Assembly (NCBI GenBank): GCA_029935275.1
Contig: JAOZKQ010000120.1
Coordinates: 1 to 6,429 of the forward strand
Direction of reading: 5' to 3'
Source of the DNA: Bacteroidales bacterium
Lineage (GTDB): Bacteria; Bacteroidota; Bacteroidia; Bacteroidales; VadinHA17
DNA length: 6,429 nt
Positions 1-6,355 of the stretch are shown piece after piece (the first letter of the stretch is position 1; each line of letters opens with the position of its first letter). The notes under the pieces were generated by a model. It made no database searches and was not told where the DNA came from. It saw nothing but the letters and a program-made list of their open reading frames with translations. Made by a program: the position numbers and the translations under genes.

Positions 1-1625
1 ACTTCTTCCTTTGGTTTATCCGCCAATTTGTGTATAGAATTTCCATTTACGAAAATGGCCTTAAAAGGAGTCGTTGGACAAGCGTATTCACAAGCGCCAC
101 AGCCTATGCAAATATCATCCTCCATCTCAGGAATCACAAGCCTGTCATCTTCCTCATAGGGAACCATTTTAACTGCTTTTGTCGGACAATGCTCTGAACA
201 TGCACCACAATCCGTTTTTTCAGTATGTACAATACAATTGTCTTTAATAAAAGTAGCAATTCCCAATTGAGTTAGTTTTTTGGTTTCTAATTCAATGGGA
301 AGTAATGCACCTGTTGGACAAACATCCATACAACGGAAACATTCAAAATTGCAATAACCTTTCCAGTAATCCATCCGGGGCTGCATAAGACCTTTCAGTC
401 CATATTCGAAAAAAGCAGGCTGAAGCACATCTGATGGGCAGGCAACCACACAAAGATTACAGGCCGTACACTTATCATTAAAGTCATCAATAGTAGAACC
501 ACCCGGAGGGCAAACAGGAAATTCTCTATTTTCAGGCACAGTTGAAAGCAAGCTTGCTTCCGGAGTAACAAAACCGGTATCCTGTGCAATCTGGGCATTA
601 AGTGATTTTAAAGTATCCTGTGACTGAAAAGTACTTTGTGACCTTGAAATACCAACAGTACCAAAAGCAAATGCAATAGTTCCAAAAATAAATTTCCTTT
701 TACTCAAATCAGGTACTACTGTGACAAGATCAGAGTCTTTTATTGCATTATCTTTCTTTAATTTTGGCTTTTTAGCACTATAAATTACTGAGTTAGAGGA
801 ACAGACTGTCAAACAATCAAAACATGAAATGCACCTGGTAACATCCACTACCTGATCAGCAACATCCAGGCAGGAGGCCTTACAAGCCTTACCACATAAT
901 CCACAATGAGTACATGTACTTTCATCAAACCGGATACGAAAAAGAGAAAATTTGGAAAGGAAACCCAAAAATGTTCCCACCGGACAGATAGTATTACAAA
1001 ATAACCGGCCATGAAAAACCGACATCCATAATATTACAATCAATATTCCAAACTGAAGCATAAAAACCATAAGGGATATTGGTTTCACCTCAACCGGAAA
1101 TAAAGCATAAACATTTACTTTCCCAAATAAAAATGATATAAAATTATTAAACCAAATGACCAGTGGTTTTACAAAAAAAGAAATAATCCTTCCAAAATTA
1201 CTGTAGGGGTCAAGCAGGTTCACAATAAAAATAAAACCAAAGATAAAAGAGAGTATGGCAATTATCAATAAACCATATCGAAGTTTATTATGTGGTTTTG
1301 TAAGCTTAAAATTCCGCGCTTTTTTCTTTTTGAACTTTTTTGAAAACCAGGAAACAATATCCTGAAGGATACCCAGCGGACATACCGAAGAGCAATAAAC
1401 CCTGCCAAACAAAAGGGTTAAAACAATTACCACAATAAAACCTATCGCACCCAAACTGAGCACATTCATGAATTTAAGAACCGAAGGAATAAACTGAAGC
1501 CAGGTCACCCCATTGATAACATCTTCAGGAATCATTCTCCTAAAATCAAGAAAAATCAATAAAAAAGAGGAGATAAAAACTAAAGAAACACCTACCCTGA
1601 TCCTTTTCAATAAATGGCTTCCCAC
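1..1625 (-). CDS. NapH-NapG-like fused membrane polyferredoxin, 4Fe-4S binding (C-terminus cut by window edge)
   Basis: An open frame of 541 codons runs from a GTG at 1625 off the left edge without a stop. Residues 9-27, 55-73, 118-137 and 184-204 look like membrane helices. Two NapH/MauN-type CxxxCP loops follow helices: C78/C82 (YCSSVCPLG) and C210/C214 (FCNTICPVG). Ferredoxin motifs C238-C241-C244-C248 and C265-C268-C271-C275 come next. Residues 308-326 (SKRKFIFG then hydrophobic) form a fifth membrane or Tat-like segment. A NapG/MauM-like half follows with clusters at C386/389/392/396, C425/429/432/436, C464/473/476/480 and C506/509/512/516. Inferred role: moving electrons from the quinone pool or cytoplasm to an extracytoplasmic partner. 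The start is uncertain. No ATG precedes the first helix; GTG 1625 lies 5 bases after the DUF362 stop with AAGGG just upstream, and TTG 1610 is the alternative. Close spacing implies co-transcription with the DUF362 gene. The electron acceptor is unknown. Confidence 0.88.
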   Translation of the reverse strand, partial: MGSHLLKRIRVGVSLVFISSFLLIFLDFRRMIPEDVINGVTWLQFIPSVLKFMNVLSLGAIGFIVVIVLTLLFGRVYCSSVCPLGILQDIVSWFSKKFKKKKARNFKLTKPHNKLRYGLLIIAILSFIFGFIFIVNLLDPYSNFGRIISFFVKPLVIWFNNFISFLFGKVNVYALFPVEVKPISLMVFMLQFGILIVILWMSVFHGRLFCNTICPVGTFLGFLSKFSLFRIRFDESTCTHCGLCGKACKASCLDVADQVVDVTRCISCFDCLTVCSSNSVIYSAKKPKLKKDNAIKDSDLVTVVPDLSKRKFIFGTIAFAFGTVGISRSQSTFQSQDTLKSLNAQIAQDTGFVTPEASLLSTVPENREFPVCPPGGSTIDDFNDKCTACNLCVVACPSDVLQPAFFEYGLKGLMQPRMDYWKGYCNFECFRCMDVCPTGALLPIELETKKLTQLGIATFIKDNCIVHTEKTDCGACSEHCPTKAVKMVPYEEDDRLVIPEMEDDICIGCGACEYACPTTPFKAIFVNGNSIHKLADKPKEE

Positions 1626-1630
1626 AACCC

Positions 1631-2557
1631 TTATACTTTAATTCGCTTTATTGAAAGCTTACTCAAGTCCATTGTACCAACATTAATTTCATTAGCCAGG
1701 CGAATATGGGGTATACTTGAAGGTTCTGCTCCATAAAGCTTAGCCGCAGCAGCATCAATGGTAACCATGTCAGTACTGATTAGTTGAGCCTTCATATTCA
1801 GAACATCGGATTTTGATACACCCTGTGGCCCGTTTTTCATTATAACATTATAAGCATCTATAATATTAAGGTCAGGTTTTCTTTCATAACTAGCAAAATC
1901 TGCAATACACTGGTGAAGATCATTTTTATGCCAATACCTTCGGTCCCAGACAGAACCCATAAGATTTTTCATCGAAAGGCTCAATTTGGTAGATGAATGA
2001 TGTTTCAATACCGGGACATTTATATAAACATCTGACTCAAGAAGAAGTTCATGTACTTTAGCCATTTTAAGTTTCGTTCCTCCCGGAATACTTATTTCCT
2101 GGTAATAATTTTCCGTATTTCCCGGCACCATCTTGCCACCAGCTTCCTTAACGTATTTCTCAATCCCGCTTGTCTTATAACATTTTGTCCAGGTATCAGC
2201 GGTATGGTCAAAAACAAAAACATCTTTAGCTCCGGCTGCAAGGCAGTGCTCAACAATTTTTTTAACCAACAATGGATTTGTATTAGCTGCCCTTTCAGGG
2301 GTACGATCCCAGCCAATATTGGGTTTGATCACAACAGTTTGATTCTTTTTAACAAACTTTGACATTCCTCCCAAAGCATTCATCGCTAAGTCAAACATCA
2401 CATCCGGCTCACCGCCTTTTACGGCAATTAAATCATAAGCTGAAGGAGCATTAAAAGTTCCTCTTCCCCAAACCTTATCTACTCCGACAAATGAATATGC
2501 AGCGCCCGCAACCACGGCCGTTTTAGCAGTTTTCCCAAGAAAATCTCTACGTCTCAT
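1631..2557 (-). CDS. DUF362 domain-containing protein with twin-arginine-like signal
   Basis: The 308-residue protein starts at ATG 2557. It opens with a Tat-like motif (RRRDFLGK, residues 2-9) and a short hydrophobic alanine/valine-rich stretch to about residue 25, suggesting export as a folded protein. The rest fits DUF362 (PF04015): KPNIGW at 78-83, NTNP at 93-96, VPVLKHH at 181-187, SMKNLMG at 195-201, H210 and H215, a DAYNVIMKNGPQG stretch at 234-246, and STDMVTIDAAAAKLYG at 261-276. It has no cysteine cluster motif of its own; its cysteines (C105, C126, C217) are isolated. The biochemical role of this family is not established. The next gene, 5 bases downstream, is a polyferredoxin whose C-terminal half is predicted outside the membrane, so a redox partnership is a reasonable inference. 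No lipoprotein cysteine is seen after the signal, so the mature form may be soluble or held by an uncleaved signal. Confidence 0.9.
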   Translation of the reverse strand: MRRRDFLGKTAKTAVVAGAAYSFVGVDKVWGRGTFNAPSAYDLIAVKGGEPDVMFDLAMNALGGMSKFVKKNQTVVIKPNIGWDRTPERAANTNPLLVKKIVEHCLAAGAKDVFVFDHTADTWTKCYKTSGIEKYVKEAGGKMVPGNTENYYQEISIPGGTKLKMAKVHELLLESDVYINVPVLKHHSSTKLSLSMKNLMGSVWDRRYWHKNDLHQCIADFASYERKPDLNIIDAYNVIMKNGPQGVSKSDVLNMKAQLISTDMVTIDAAAAKLYGAEPSSIPHIRLANEINVGTMDLSKLSIKRIKV

Positions 2558-2564
2558 AAATACA

Positions 2565-2570
2565 TCCTTT
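2565..2570 (-). promoter_or_regulatory. Ribosome binding site of the DUF362 gene
   Basis: On the minus strand AAAGGA lies 7 bases before the ATG at 2557. It is one of the few clear Shine-Dalgarno-like sites in the window and supports this start, which keeps the whole twin-arginine signal. Confidence 0.55.
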
Positions 2571-2603
2571 TATTGTTTGCTTGCAAAATACTAAATTTAG
2601 ACG

Positions 2604-2628
2604 AAATTCCCGGTAAAACCGGATATTT
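2604..2628. promoter_or_regulatory. Imperfect 25-bp palindrome, candidate operator in the divergent promoter region
   Basis: Two 11-base arms flank AAA (2615-2617) and match at 9 of 11 positions as an inverted repeat. The inner arms CCGGT (2610-2614) and ACCGG (2618-2622) are perfect and stand out as a GC-rich island in AT-rich DNA. On the minus strand a TATTTTG sequence (2584-2590) resembles a Bacteroidota -7 element (TAnnTTTG) with a shortened spacer. If that is the promoter of the DUF362 gene, the palindrome would cover the upstream recognition region, which is where a repressor would bind. It could instead be a short hairpin in a leader transcript. No regulator gene is in the window, so the function is inferred from position and symmetry alone. 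Confidence 0.35.
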
Positions 2629-2743
2629 TAAACGAACTGGTTTTCACATTTGTTACATCATCAGGTCTGTAAATCATTAGAGGAAACATATTCTTTTAGA
2701 GTAAAAAAAAATAAAACTATCTTTAAGCCATAAAAATTAACAA

Positions 2744-3937
2744 ATGAAAAATCAGAATCTGACCATATATTATGAATGCTTTTCAGGGATCAGCGGGGAC
2801 ATGAACCTTGCAGCTATGATTGACCTGGGTGTACCTGAGGACTATTTAAGTGACGAGTTAGCGAAACTGGACCTTGGTGGATACGAACTAAAAGTAAGCC
2901 GGGACTCGAGAAATGGAATTTTTGGTACCAGGGTAGATGTAATTCTTGCTAAACAAGACAAACATCATCGGCACCTTAAAGATATTTACCATATTATTGA
3001 CACCTCCGGTTTATCATCCAATGTTAAAGATCTAAGTAAAAAAATTTTCATGAAGGTTGCAGAGGCAGAGGCAAAGATCCATGAAATGTCCATTGACAAA
3101 GTCCATTTTCATGAAGTTGGGGCCATTGATTCCATTGTTGACATTGTTGGTGCTGCCATTTGCCATGATTACCTTTCTCCAAAAAAAACGATGGCGAGTA
3201 CTATTGAATTGGGAAAAGGATTGATTAAAAGCAGCCATGGAATAATTCCGGTACCTGCACCCGCTACTGCTGAAATATTAAGGAATATCCCAACCCACAT
3301 GGGTGGCGCAGTTTTTGAAACAACCACCCCTACCGGTGCAGCAATATTAGCCACCATTGTAGATGAGTTTACTGATGAGCTATCACTCAAAACAAAACAT
3401 ACCGGATATGGAATTGGACATAAGATTGCAGAAAGGCCGAATATTCTCAGGGTGCATCTCGCGGAAACAGATACAAGTAAAAAATCTGGCTTTAAAAATG
3501 AAAAAGCATGGATAATAGAATGCAATATAGATGATATGAATCCGGAGTGGTATGAATTCATTGTTGAGAAACTTTTCCAGAATGGTGCCCAGGATGTATA
3601 TTTAAGTAATATCATTATGAAAAAAGCAAGACCAGGCACCAAATTATCTGTTCTTTGTGATAACGAAAACCTTGAGATATTAAAAGAGCTTATACTTATT
3701 GAAACCACTAGTATTGGACTTCGCTTTTTTCCTGTTGAAAAATCAATGCTGGACAGAAAAGTATTAAACATTTCAACCATCTATGGCAAAGTTCGTATTA
3801 AAACATCTTACTTAAACAATGAAATTATACATCAAAAACCTGAATATGAAGACTGTAAGAAAATAGCCAGAAAAACAGGAAGACCGCTAAAAGAAATTAT
3901 AGATAATATTTCATTGAATTTACAAAAGAATAAATAA
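2744..3937 (+). CDS. larC: LarC, CTP-dependent nickel insertion protein for the nickel-pincer nucleotide
   Basis: LarC performs the last step of NPN cofactor synthesis: it inserts nickel into pyridinium-3,5-bisthiocarboxylic acid mononucleotide in a CTP-dependent cyclometallation in the cytoplasm. Family signatures are all present: FSGISGDM (13-20), a histidine-rich HHRHLKDI (74-81), KVHFHEVGAIDSIVDIVG (119-136), TTTPTGAAIL (193-202), GYGIGHK (221-227), ECNIDDMNPE (259-268), MKKARPGTKLSVLC (292-305), ETTSIGLR (320-327) and KPEYEDC (365-371). At 397 residues it is one continuous frame covering both the N- and C-terminal domains. In Lactiplantibacillus plantarum, full-length LarC needs a programmed frameshift between larC1 and larC2. 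ATG 2744 is chosen because the conserved YYECFSG stretch begins only 8 residues later; the sequence before it is A-rich with no Shine-Dalgarno. It is the first gene of larC-larE-larB. Confidence 0.95.
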   Translation: MKNQNLTIYYECFSGISGDMNLAAMIDLGVPEDYLSDELAKLDLGGYELKVSRDSRNGIFGTRVDVILAKQDKHHRHLKDIYHIIDTSGLSSNVKDLSKKIFMKVAEAEAKIHEMSIDKVHFHEVGAIDSIVDIVGAAICHDYLSPKKTMASTIELGKGLIKSSHGIIPVPAPATAEILRNIPTHMGGAVFETTTPTGAAILATIVDEFTDELSLKTKHTGYGIGHKIAERPNILRVHLAETDTSKKSGFKNEKAWIIECNIDDMNPEWYEFIVEKLFQNGAQDVYLSNIIMKKARPGTKLSVLCDNENLEILKELILIETTSIGLRFFPVEKSMLDRKVLNISTIYGKVRIKTSYLNNEIIHQKPEYEDCKKIARKTGRPLKEIIDNISLNLQKNK

Positions 3938-3940
3938 GGA
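3936..3940 (+). promoter_or_regulatory. Ribosome binding site of larE overlapping the larC stop
   Basis: AAGGA overlaps the larC stop codon (3935-3937) and lies 7 bases before the larE ATG at 3948. This fixes the larE start and fits translational coupling of larC and larE. Confidence 0.55.
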
Positions 3941-3947
3941 TTATAAA

Positions 3948-4757
3948 ATGATTGACCATCCGAAATTTAAAGAACTCATACAATACCTTTCCAAGCTGGG
4001 ATCAGCTGTAATTGCTTATTCCGGGGGCACGGATAGTACATTTCTTATTGCTGCGGCAAAATTGGCCTTAAACGATAATTTTGTAGCCTTTACCATTGAT
4101 ACCCCTTACATTGCCAGATGGGAGATAGATGAAGCAATTGAAATATGTAAGGACCTGAAAATAAGACATAAGGTAATTCAATCGGAAATGATAGATGAAA
4201 TTAAAAATAACCCTTTGAATCGCTGCTATCTTTGTAAAAACCACCTTTTCACCGGTTTGCTTGAAGAAGCTAAAAAACTTGGAATCCCATTTGTTATTGA
4301 TGGTACTAACCTTGATGACAAAGGAGATTATCGTCCGGGAATGCAGGCATTGAAAGAACTTGAAATTAAAAGTCCGCTTCTTGAAACAGGCATTGGTAAA
4401 GAATTGATAAGGAAATTTTCAAAACAATTAGGCCTGCCTACATGGGACAAACCGGCTTACGCCTGTTTGCTTACCAGAATACCCTATGATACAAACATAA
4501 GTTTTTCAGAAATTAAACGAATTGAATTATCAGAGAATTATTTAATGGAACAGGGCTTCAGGGCAGTTAGAGTTCGAAGCCATAATCTGATTGCCAGGAT
4601 TGAAGTACCTCAGGATAAGATCCCTGAATTGCTTCAGAAAAATAAAGATAAAAAAATTAGTGATGCAATAAGAGGCTTTGGTTTCCAATTTGTTACAATT
4701 GACATGGATGGGTACAGAATGGGTAGTTTTCTACCGGATAAAGATCGTATTAAATAG
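3948..4757 (+). CDS. larE: LarE, ATP-dependent sulfur insertase for the nickel-pincer nucleotide (three-cysteine type)
   Basis: LarE adenylates the carboxylates of pyridinium-3,5-biscarboxylic acid mononucleotide and replaces them with thiocarboxylates, giving the dithiolate that LarC metallates. The 269-residue protein has the PP-loop SGGTDS (25-30), a CYLC motif (C93, C96), WDKPAYACLLTRIPY (166-180) with C173 at the position of the sulfur-donor Cys176 of L. plantarum LarE, RAVRVRSHNLIARIEV (205-220) with phosphate-binding arginines, and VTIDMDGYRMGSF (249-261). The C93/C96/C173 set is the pattern of LarE proteins that bind a [4Fe-4S] cluster, so this enzyme is probably catalytic rather than using up its own cysteine; that is inference. 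The length is normal. It lies 10 bases after larC with a clear AAGGA site, so the two are almost certainly co-transcribed. Confidence 0.95.
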   Translation: MIDHPKFKELIQYLSKLGSAVIAYSGGTDSTFLIAAAKLALNDNFVAFTIDTPYIARWEIDEAIEICKDLKIRHKVIQSEMIDEIKNNPLNRCYLCKNHLFTGLLEEAKKLGIPFVIDGTNLDDKGDYRPGMQALKELEIKSPLLETGIGKELIRKFSKQLGLPTWDKPAYACLLTRIPYDTNISFSEIKRIELSENYLMEQGFRAVRVRSHNLIARIEVPQDKIPELLQKNKDKKISDAIRGFGFQFVTIDMDGYRMGSFLPDKDRIK

Positions 4758-4808
4758 TTTTTTTCCATATTGTCAAGCATTTACTTATAAAGAAGTTCCA
4801 GGTAATTG

Positions 4809-4831
4809 ATAATTGTAATTTTTATAATTAT
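4809..4831 (+). other. AT-only inverted repeat between larE and larB
   Basis: Arms of 10 bases (4809-4818 and 4822-4831) with a 3-base loop pair fully if one G-U pair is allowed. The stem is AT-rich and no T-run follows, so it is not a standard terminator. It sits in the 136-base gap (4758-4893), the only sizeable gap inside the lar cluster. It could slow RNA decay or transcription, or be a chance palindrome in AT-rich sequence. Confidence 0.25.
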
Positions 4832-4893
4832 AACCAGAATCTTATTTTAAATACAGAGTCTAATTAATAATCATATCTCTTAATTATTTTATA

Positions 4894-5640
4894 ATGACAA
4901 ACGAGGAAATCCATAAGATACTTGAAAGTGTTAAAGAACAGAAAATTAATCCTGAAGAAGCCCTTGCTCTCCTGAAAGACTTTTCCTTTCAGGAACTGGA
5001 ATATGCCAAAATAGATCATCACCGGGAGCTCCGAACAGGATACCCCGAGATTATATATTGCTCTGGAAAAACTACCAGGCAGGTAAGAGGTATAATTACA
5101 GCCATGCTTGAGAAAGATGTAGATATTATGGCAACAAGGGCGAGTGAGGACCTGTTTAAATCTGTTAAAGACCTGCACCCTCAACTTGTTTATTATAAAG
5201 ATGCCCGTATAATTAGTGTTAAAAAAAAGAAATCGAAACCACCGAAAACAAATATTTGTGTAATTACTGCCGGAACCTCAGATATCCCGGTTGCCGAGGA
5301 GGCAGCTGTAACTGCCGAACTTCTGGGTAATAAAACAGAAAGAATTTTTGATGTTGGAGTTGCAGGAATTCACCGGCTTATGAATAAACTGGATATTATT
5401 AAAAGATCGAGAGTAGTTATAGTTATTGCAGGCATGGAAGGAGCACTGGCAAGTATTATCGGCGGACTGATAGACAAGCCTATAATAGCAGTTCCTACCA
5501 GTGTTGGATATGGAGCAAATTTTGGTGGTATTTCTGCACTATTGGCCATGCTAACCAGTTGTGCCGGGGGAGTTTCAGTTGTAAATATTGATAATGGTTT
5601 TGGTGCAGGTTATTATGCAAGCATGATCAATAAACTGTAA
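4894..5640 (+). CDS. larB: LarB, nicotinate adenine dinucleotide carboxylase/hydrolase
   Basis: LarB begins NPN cofactor synthesis. It carboxylates the pyridinium ring of nicotinic acid adenine dinucleotide at C5 and splits the phosphoanhydride, releasing AMP and pyridinium-3,5-biscarboxylic acid mononucleotide for LarE. The 248-residue protein has a LarB-specific N-terminal half with DHHRELRTGYPEIIYCSGKT (41-60). The C-terminal half resembles PurE (AIR carboxylase): ITAGTSDIPVAEEA (124-137), GVAGIHR (155-161), GMEGALASIIGGL (180-192), PTSVGYGANFGG (201-212) and SCAGGVSVVNIDNGFGAG (222-239). C223 matches the catalytic cysteine that attacks the pyridinium ring (Cys221 in L. plantarum). The start at 4894 has an AT-rich leader and no Shine-Dalgarno; it gives a normal family length. 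The 136-base gap after larE leaves room for a separate promoter, though read-through is likely. Confidence 0.95.
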   Translation: MTNEEIHKILESVKEQKINPEEALALLKDFSFQELEYAKIDHHRELRTGYPEIIYCSGKTTRQVRGIITAMLEKDVDIMATRASEDLFKSVKDLHPQLVYYKDARIISVKKKKSKPPKTNICVITAGTSDIPVAEEAAVTAELLGNKTERIFDVGVAGIHRLMNKLDIIKRSRVVIVIAGMEGALASIIGGLIDKPIIAVPTSVGYGANFGGISALLAMLTSCAGGVSVVNIDNGFGAGYYASMINKL

Positions 5641-5654
5641 CTAGCTATCGTTGA

Positions 5655-6284
5655 ATGGAAAACACCATACTACTTTCCACCTCGTATCTTGGCCCTGTCC
5701 AGTATTTTTCCAAGTTTTTACTAGGTAAAAAACTGGTCATTGAGAAACACGATAATTTTATTAAGCAAACCTATCGTAACCGCTGTATTATTTATGGGGC
5801 GAATGGACCAATGTCTTTAACAGTTCCGGTTCTACGTGGAAGTTTTCATAAAACACCTGTTAAATCATTAATGATTGATTATTCAAAAAAATGGCAATCT
5901 GAACATTGGAGGGCAATAGAGTCAGCATACCGCTCGTCACCATTTTTTGAATTCTATTCTGAAGAGATTCGGGAAAGTTATAAAAAACAACCGGAACTAC
6001 TTATTCATTTAAACACAGAGCTTCTGGAAACTATTTTCAGGTTAATTGGCATTTCTCCTGATTATTCATTTTCTACACAATATCTTTCTTCAGGAGAATT
6101 TGATTACCGCACAGCAATCAGGCCAAAACAAGCTCTACCTGACCCTAATTTCAAACCGGCTTTTTATCATCAGGTTTTCGAAGACAGGTTTGGTTTTATT
6201 GAAAATCTGAGTATGCTGGACCTTTTATTTAACACAGGACCCGAAGCACCTGCATTCCTTCAACAATCCATTGTACAGCAATAA
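5655..6284 (+). CDS. WbqC family protein
   Basis: A 209-residue soluble protein of the WbqC-like family (PF08889), named for a gene in an O-antigen cluster; its reaction is not established. Conserved blocks seen are YLGPVQYFSKFL (11-22), NFIKQTYRNRCIIYGANGP (34-52) leading to a SLTVPV strand, HWRAIESAYRSSPFFEFY (84-101) and DRFGFIENLSMLDLLFNTGP (177-196). No signal peptide or membrane segment is visible. It begins 14 bases after the larB stop without a Shine-Dalgarno site, so it is probably transcribed with the lar genes. Sharing a transcript does not make it part of cofactor synthesis: this family is widespread in Bacteroidota in other contexts. Length and start look normal for the family. 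Confidence 0.88.
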   Translation: MENTILLSTSYLGPVQYFSKFLLGKKLVIEKHDNFIKQTYRNRCIIYGANGPMSLTVPVLRGSFHKTPVKSLMIDYSKKWQSEHWRAIESAYRSSPFFEFYSEEIRESYKKQPELLIHLNTELLETIFRLIGISPDYSFSTQYLSSGEFDYRTAIRPKQALPDPNFKPAFYHQVFEDRFGFIENLSMLDLLFNTGPEAPAFLQQSIVQQ

Positions 6285-6301
6285 ACTATATTCTTATACA
6301 T

Positions 6302-6330
6302 AAAAAAAGGATGACCTTCTCAAATCATCC
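6302..6330 (-). terminator. Factor-independent terminator for the leftward gene at the right edge
   Basis: Read on the minus strand, GGATGA (6330-6325) and TCATCC (6314-6309) form a 6-bp stem around a 10-base loop, followed at once by seven T (6308-6302). It lies 25 bases past the stop of the minus-strand gene ending at 6356. Read on the plus strand, seven A precede the stem and only a weakly T-rich stretch follows. It may also help end the lar-wbqC transcript, but less efficiently. Confidence 0.7.
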
Positions 6331-6355
6331 CTTCCATTTGTATATTGGCAATTTA

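Noticed and set aside
395..598. 67-codon minus-strand open frame inside the polyferredoxin
   Set aside because: It overlaps, out of frame, the region encoding the C386 and C425 cluster motifs, which is the real reading frame.
2051..2362. 103-codon plus-strand open frame opposite the DUF362 gene
   Set aside because: It is fully antisense to a well-supported family member and its translation has no domain-like features.
2671..2710. A Bacteroidota-type promoter for larC in the A/T-rich stretch
   Set aside because: A TTTG at 2649-2652 exists but no matching TAnnTTTG element follows at the expected distance, so no promoter position could be supported.
2700..2743. Riboswitch (for example nickel-responsive) in the larC leader
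   Set aside because: The leader is short and A-rich, without the GC-containing helices such an RNA would need.
3169..3780. 203-codon minus-strand open frame opposite larC
   Set aside because: It lies wholly inside larC on the opposite strand, has no recognisable motif, and larC is clearly real by many conserved signatures. It is a shadow frame.
6302..6330. The right-edge hairpin as a strong terminator for the plus-strand lar-wbqC transcript
   Set aside because: On the plus strand the T-run is missing; the seven-base run is on the other side of the stem. It fits the minus-strand gene, with at most weak action on the plus strand.
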